Shown one piece after another: positions 62,034 through 64,000 of a stretch of DNA of 64,000 bases; the first letter of the stretch is position 1; every line of letters starts with the position of its first letter. The translations under genes and the position numbers were made by a program. The stretch comes from Henckelia pumila (taxonomy: Eukaryota > Streptophyta > Magnoliopsida > Lamiales > Gesneriaceae), in NCBI RefSeq assembly GCF_033568475.1, contig NC_133121.1, positions 1,240,001 to 1,304,000 of the forward strand. Reading direction: 5' to 3'. The notes under the pieces are model-generated. The model did no database searches. It was not told the origin of the DNA and saw only the letters and a list, made by a program, of their open reading frames with translations.

Positions 62034-62653
62034 TGTTACCCCGATAAAATATTTCTACCTGAGCCCGTTTATAACGGGTTTATCTAGCATAGCCCAAGGT
62101 GGTAGGGTCCAGTCCAGTCCAAAGCTATGTTGGGCTTCGTCATGACCTGAGCTGGTCATAAGGGGCCGAGCTAGGTAATGTTTCAATGGGCCGACCAGTG
62201 CTGGGCCCGGTATGTTGTACGCATCTCTTTTATAATTCGAGTGAGACTCTGATACATGTGGGATAAGTCTGGATCTTTTCAAATATTCACAAGATAGAGA
62301 TAAACTTAAGAAGGGTCCAATAGATGAAGAGTCCTAGTCCAGGATGTGTTATAATTCTACTCGGTAACTTATTCTATTTTCTCCTATAAATACAGGTGCT
62401 GCTATGGTTTTATTCATTATTCATTACTCACTTTTACACTCACACACTCATATCTCTCAGTTTTCGCATTAATCATACCCTCTGCCTTCAAGACACTGAC
62501 TTAGGCATCGGAGGGGTCACGCCGAAAACACCTTTGGCGTCCCTTTGACCTAGCTGTTGCTTGTGCAGTTCCGTCATACCCGACCCGACCTGCTATATAA
62601 AAGAATTGGAGGATCCATTCTACCAGACCGAACCCGAGGTAAAATTCCAACAT
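62034..62653 (+). repeat. Left LTR of a Ty3/Gypsy element, about 620 bp
   Basis: It starts TGTTACCCCG and ends TTCCAACA. A CTATAAATA box at about 62384 is a likely promoter. It is followed after 8 bases by a primer-binding-site candidate TGGCGCCGTCTATGGG (62662). The 5 bases before it (TAATT) would be one target duplication; the other end is outside the window. Confidence 0.85.
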
Positions 62654-62661
62654 CATCAATT

Positions 62662-62679
62662 GGCGCCGTCTATGGGAAT
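62662..62679 (+). promoter_or_regulatory. Primer binding site of the Gypsy element
   Basis: TGGCGCCGTCTATGGGAA lies directly downstream of the LTR, where minus-strand priming starts. It is nearly the same as the site in the Copia element at 41336. Confidence 0.7.
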
Positions 62680-62698
62680 TTGAAGAAAAAGAGTTTCG

Positions 62699-64000
62699 AT
62701 GGCTGATCAGAATGGAAATCATCCTAATTTAGAGTTGTTAATAGCTCAGGCTGTTCAGAGGGTTTTGGCAGAGAGGGATGAGGCAAATATTCCGCACCCC
62801 GATCATAATACCCACCTCGAGGAGATCAAAAAATTGAAGGAAGAAATGGAGCAGCTCAGGAAGAAGCAGGCCGGGTACCTAGCTACCACAATCAGAAACA
62901 TTCCTTTTACTCAGGAGATATTGGACGCTGACCTTCCCAAACAATTTAAATTGCCCCACGTCGGGGAGTACGATGGTAAAAGCGATCCAGAGAACATTTA
63001 GCACGCTTCGAGAATGCAGCTCTGCTGCATAAATATTCGGATCCGATCAAGTGTAGGGCTTTCCTTACTACTCTCATAGGACCAGCCCAGCAATGGTTCA
63101 ATACGTTACGTGCTGGGGAGATCAAGGAATTCAAGGATTTTAGCAAATCCTTTTTGCATCACTTTGCTAGTAGAAAAAAGCATCCTACCACTACTTTCAG
63201 TCTCTTTGCAATCAAACAACGGGAACATGAAAATTTGAGGGCATATATTCGAAGGTTTAGTGACTTGGCTCTCGAGGTACCCATGGCTACCCCAGACCTG
63301 CTCATCAGCGCATTCATGCAAGGGCTGGATACAAAAGATTTTCTTAAATCTTTAATAAAAAGGCCGCCGGAGACGTATGAGGAATTACTTGCCCGAGCTG
63401 AGAAATATGTCAACATGGAAGAGATTCAGGTCTCGCGAGCAGCTGTGAAGAGGGAGCGACCAAAAAGTCCAAAGGGCAATAGGGTTCCGAGCAATGGGAC
63501 AGGAATGGGACAACCATTCCGACCTGCTCTGTTGGGAGAATTCAGCTCTTTCACTCCCTTGCGCATGAGTAAAGTCCGAGCCCTCCAAATTTGTGATGAT
63601 CGGAAGCTCACACAAAGGCCTCCATGGACTGAGAAGGGACCTCGGAACAGGGAGTCAGATAAATATTGTCTCTTTCATAATGAGTATGGGCATATTACTG
63701 AGAACTGTCGTCAATTAGATCAAGAGATTGAAAGAATAATACAACAACATGCTGAATTAAAAAATATATTGACCCGTCAAGAGGGATATCGCCCGAACAA
63801 GAGACAGCAAGAAAGACCGAGGCCAAGAGCCAGGACTGCTCCTCCCCATGAAGATTTCAATCACCCGAATCAGGGCCAACCCGACGATGACCGAGCTCAT
63901 CAAAGACCAGCTCCGCCGGCTAGAGGAATTATAAACATGATTTCTGGAGGCCCTACTGACGGAGATTCCAATCGAGCTAGGAAAACTAGCAGTAGAAAAT
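62699..64000 (+). pseudogene. Gypsy gag, one frameshift, runs off the edge
   Basis: The ATG at 62699 starts MADQNGNHPNLELL. A coiled-coil-like stretch follows (EEIKKLKEEMEQLRKK), then the frame stops at TAG 62999-63001. From about 62994 the next frame carries the rest of the retrotransposon gag domain (ARFENAALLHKYSDPIKCRA, GPAQQWFNTL, AYIRRFSDLALEVP), a CX2HX4HX4C knuckle (YCLFHNEYGHITENC) and a basic Arg/Pro-rich region, open to the window end. So a single one-base indel near 62993 splits gag. No other break is seen. Confidence 0.85.

Larger units (their letters stand above)
62034..64000 (+). mobile_element. Ty3/Gypsy LTR retrotransposon, 5' part
   Basis: LTR, primer site and gag are present; pol lies beyond the right edge. 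The gag type and the downstream SGGPTDGDSNRARK motif recall the Tat/Ogre-like (non-chromovirus) branch; this is memory-based. It inserted into tandem unit 4. Confidence 0.88.

Overview
The window is nuclear DNA of a flowering plant, most likely a eudicot. It is AT-rich, its genes carry GT-AG introns with a typical plant exon layout, and it is packed with plant-type transposons (Copia, Gypsy, CACTA, hAT, Stowaway and Tourist-like elements). No species can be named from the sequence alone.

Two host genes are clear. The first is a complete CAND1 gene (+ strand, coding span 11297-24328). I traced 28 coding exons by hand; every junction keeps frame and the product is 1218 aa. Its 5' third (leader, exons 1-8 and part of intron 8) also exists as a second, highly similar copy upstream (2531-6676). 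That copy has lost one splice donor and one splice acceptor and lacks exons 9-28, so it is a partial pseudogene that still has its promoter. The second is an NRT1/PTR (NPF) transporter on the - strand (29675-33312, five exons, 617 aa).

Layout: 1-475, edge of an LTR element on the - strand; 672-1783, MITEs, including a hAT element nested in another hAT element; 2531-6676, CAND1 5' partial copy; 6684-7118, a near-perfect long inverted repeat made from a gene fragment, followed by a short membrane-type reading frame; 7273-10213, spacer with isolated exon-like blocks; 10214-24900, functional CAND1, with a foldback MITE in intron 3; 25280-29600, intergenic DNA with several MITEs; 29675-33312, NPF gene; 34285-35319, 1.0 kb hAT element; 36683-38511, solo LTR; 40758-45966, Copia element with both LTRs and two in-frame stops; 45972-50493, AT-rich intergenic DNA; 50494-62033, a tandem array of about 2.33 kb units carrying a decayed small-protein gene, split by a 5.1 kb CACTA element (51300-56422) that holds host-like exons; 62034-64000, left LTR and gag of a Gypsy element running off the edge.

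The part most worth following is 2531-7272. A duplicated CAND1 promoter with exons 1-8 ends directly at an inverted repeat whose arms carry a 21-bp periodic coding repeat. Read-through transcription would make a long hairpin RNA. The coding sequence after the hairpin belongs to the same unrecognised small-protein family as the decayed genes of the 50-62 kb tandem array.
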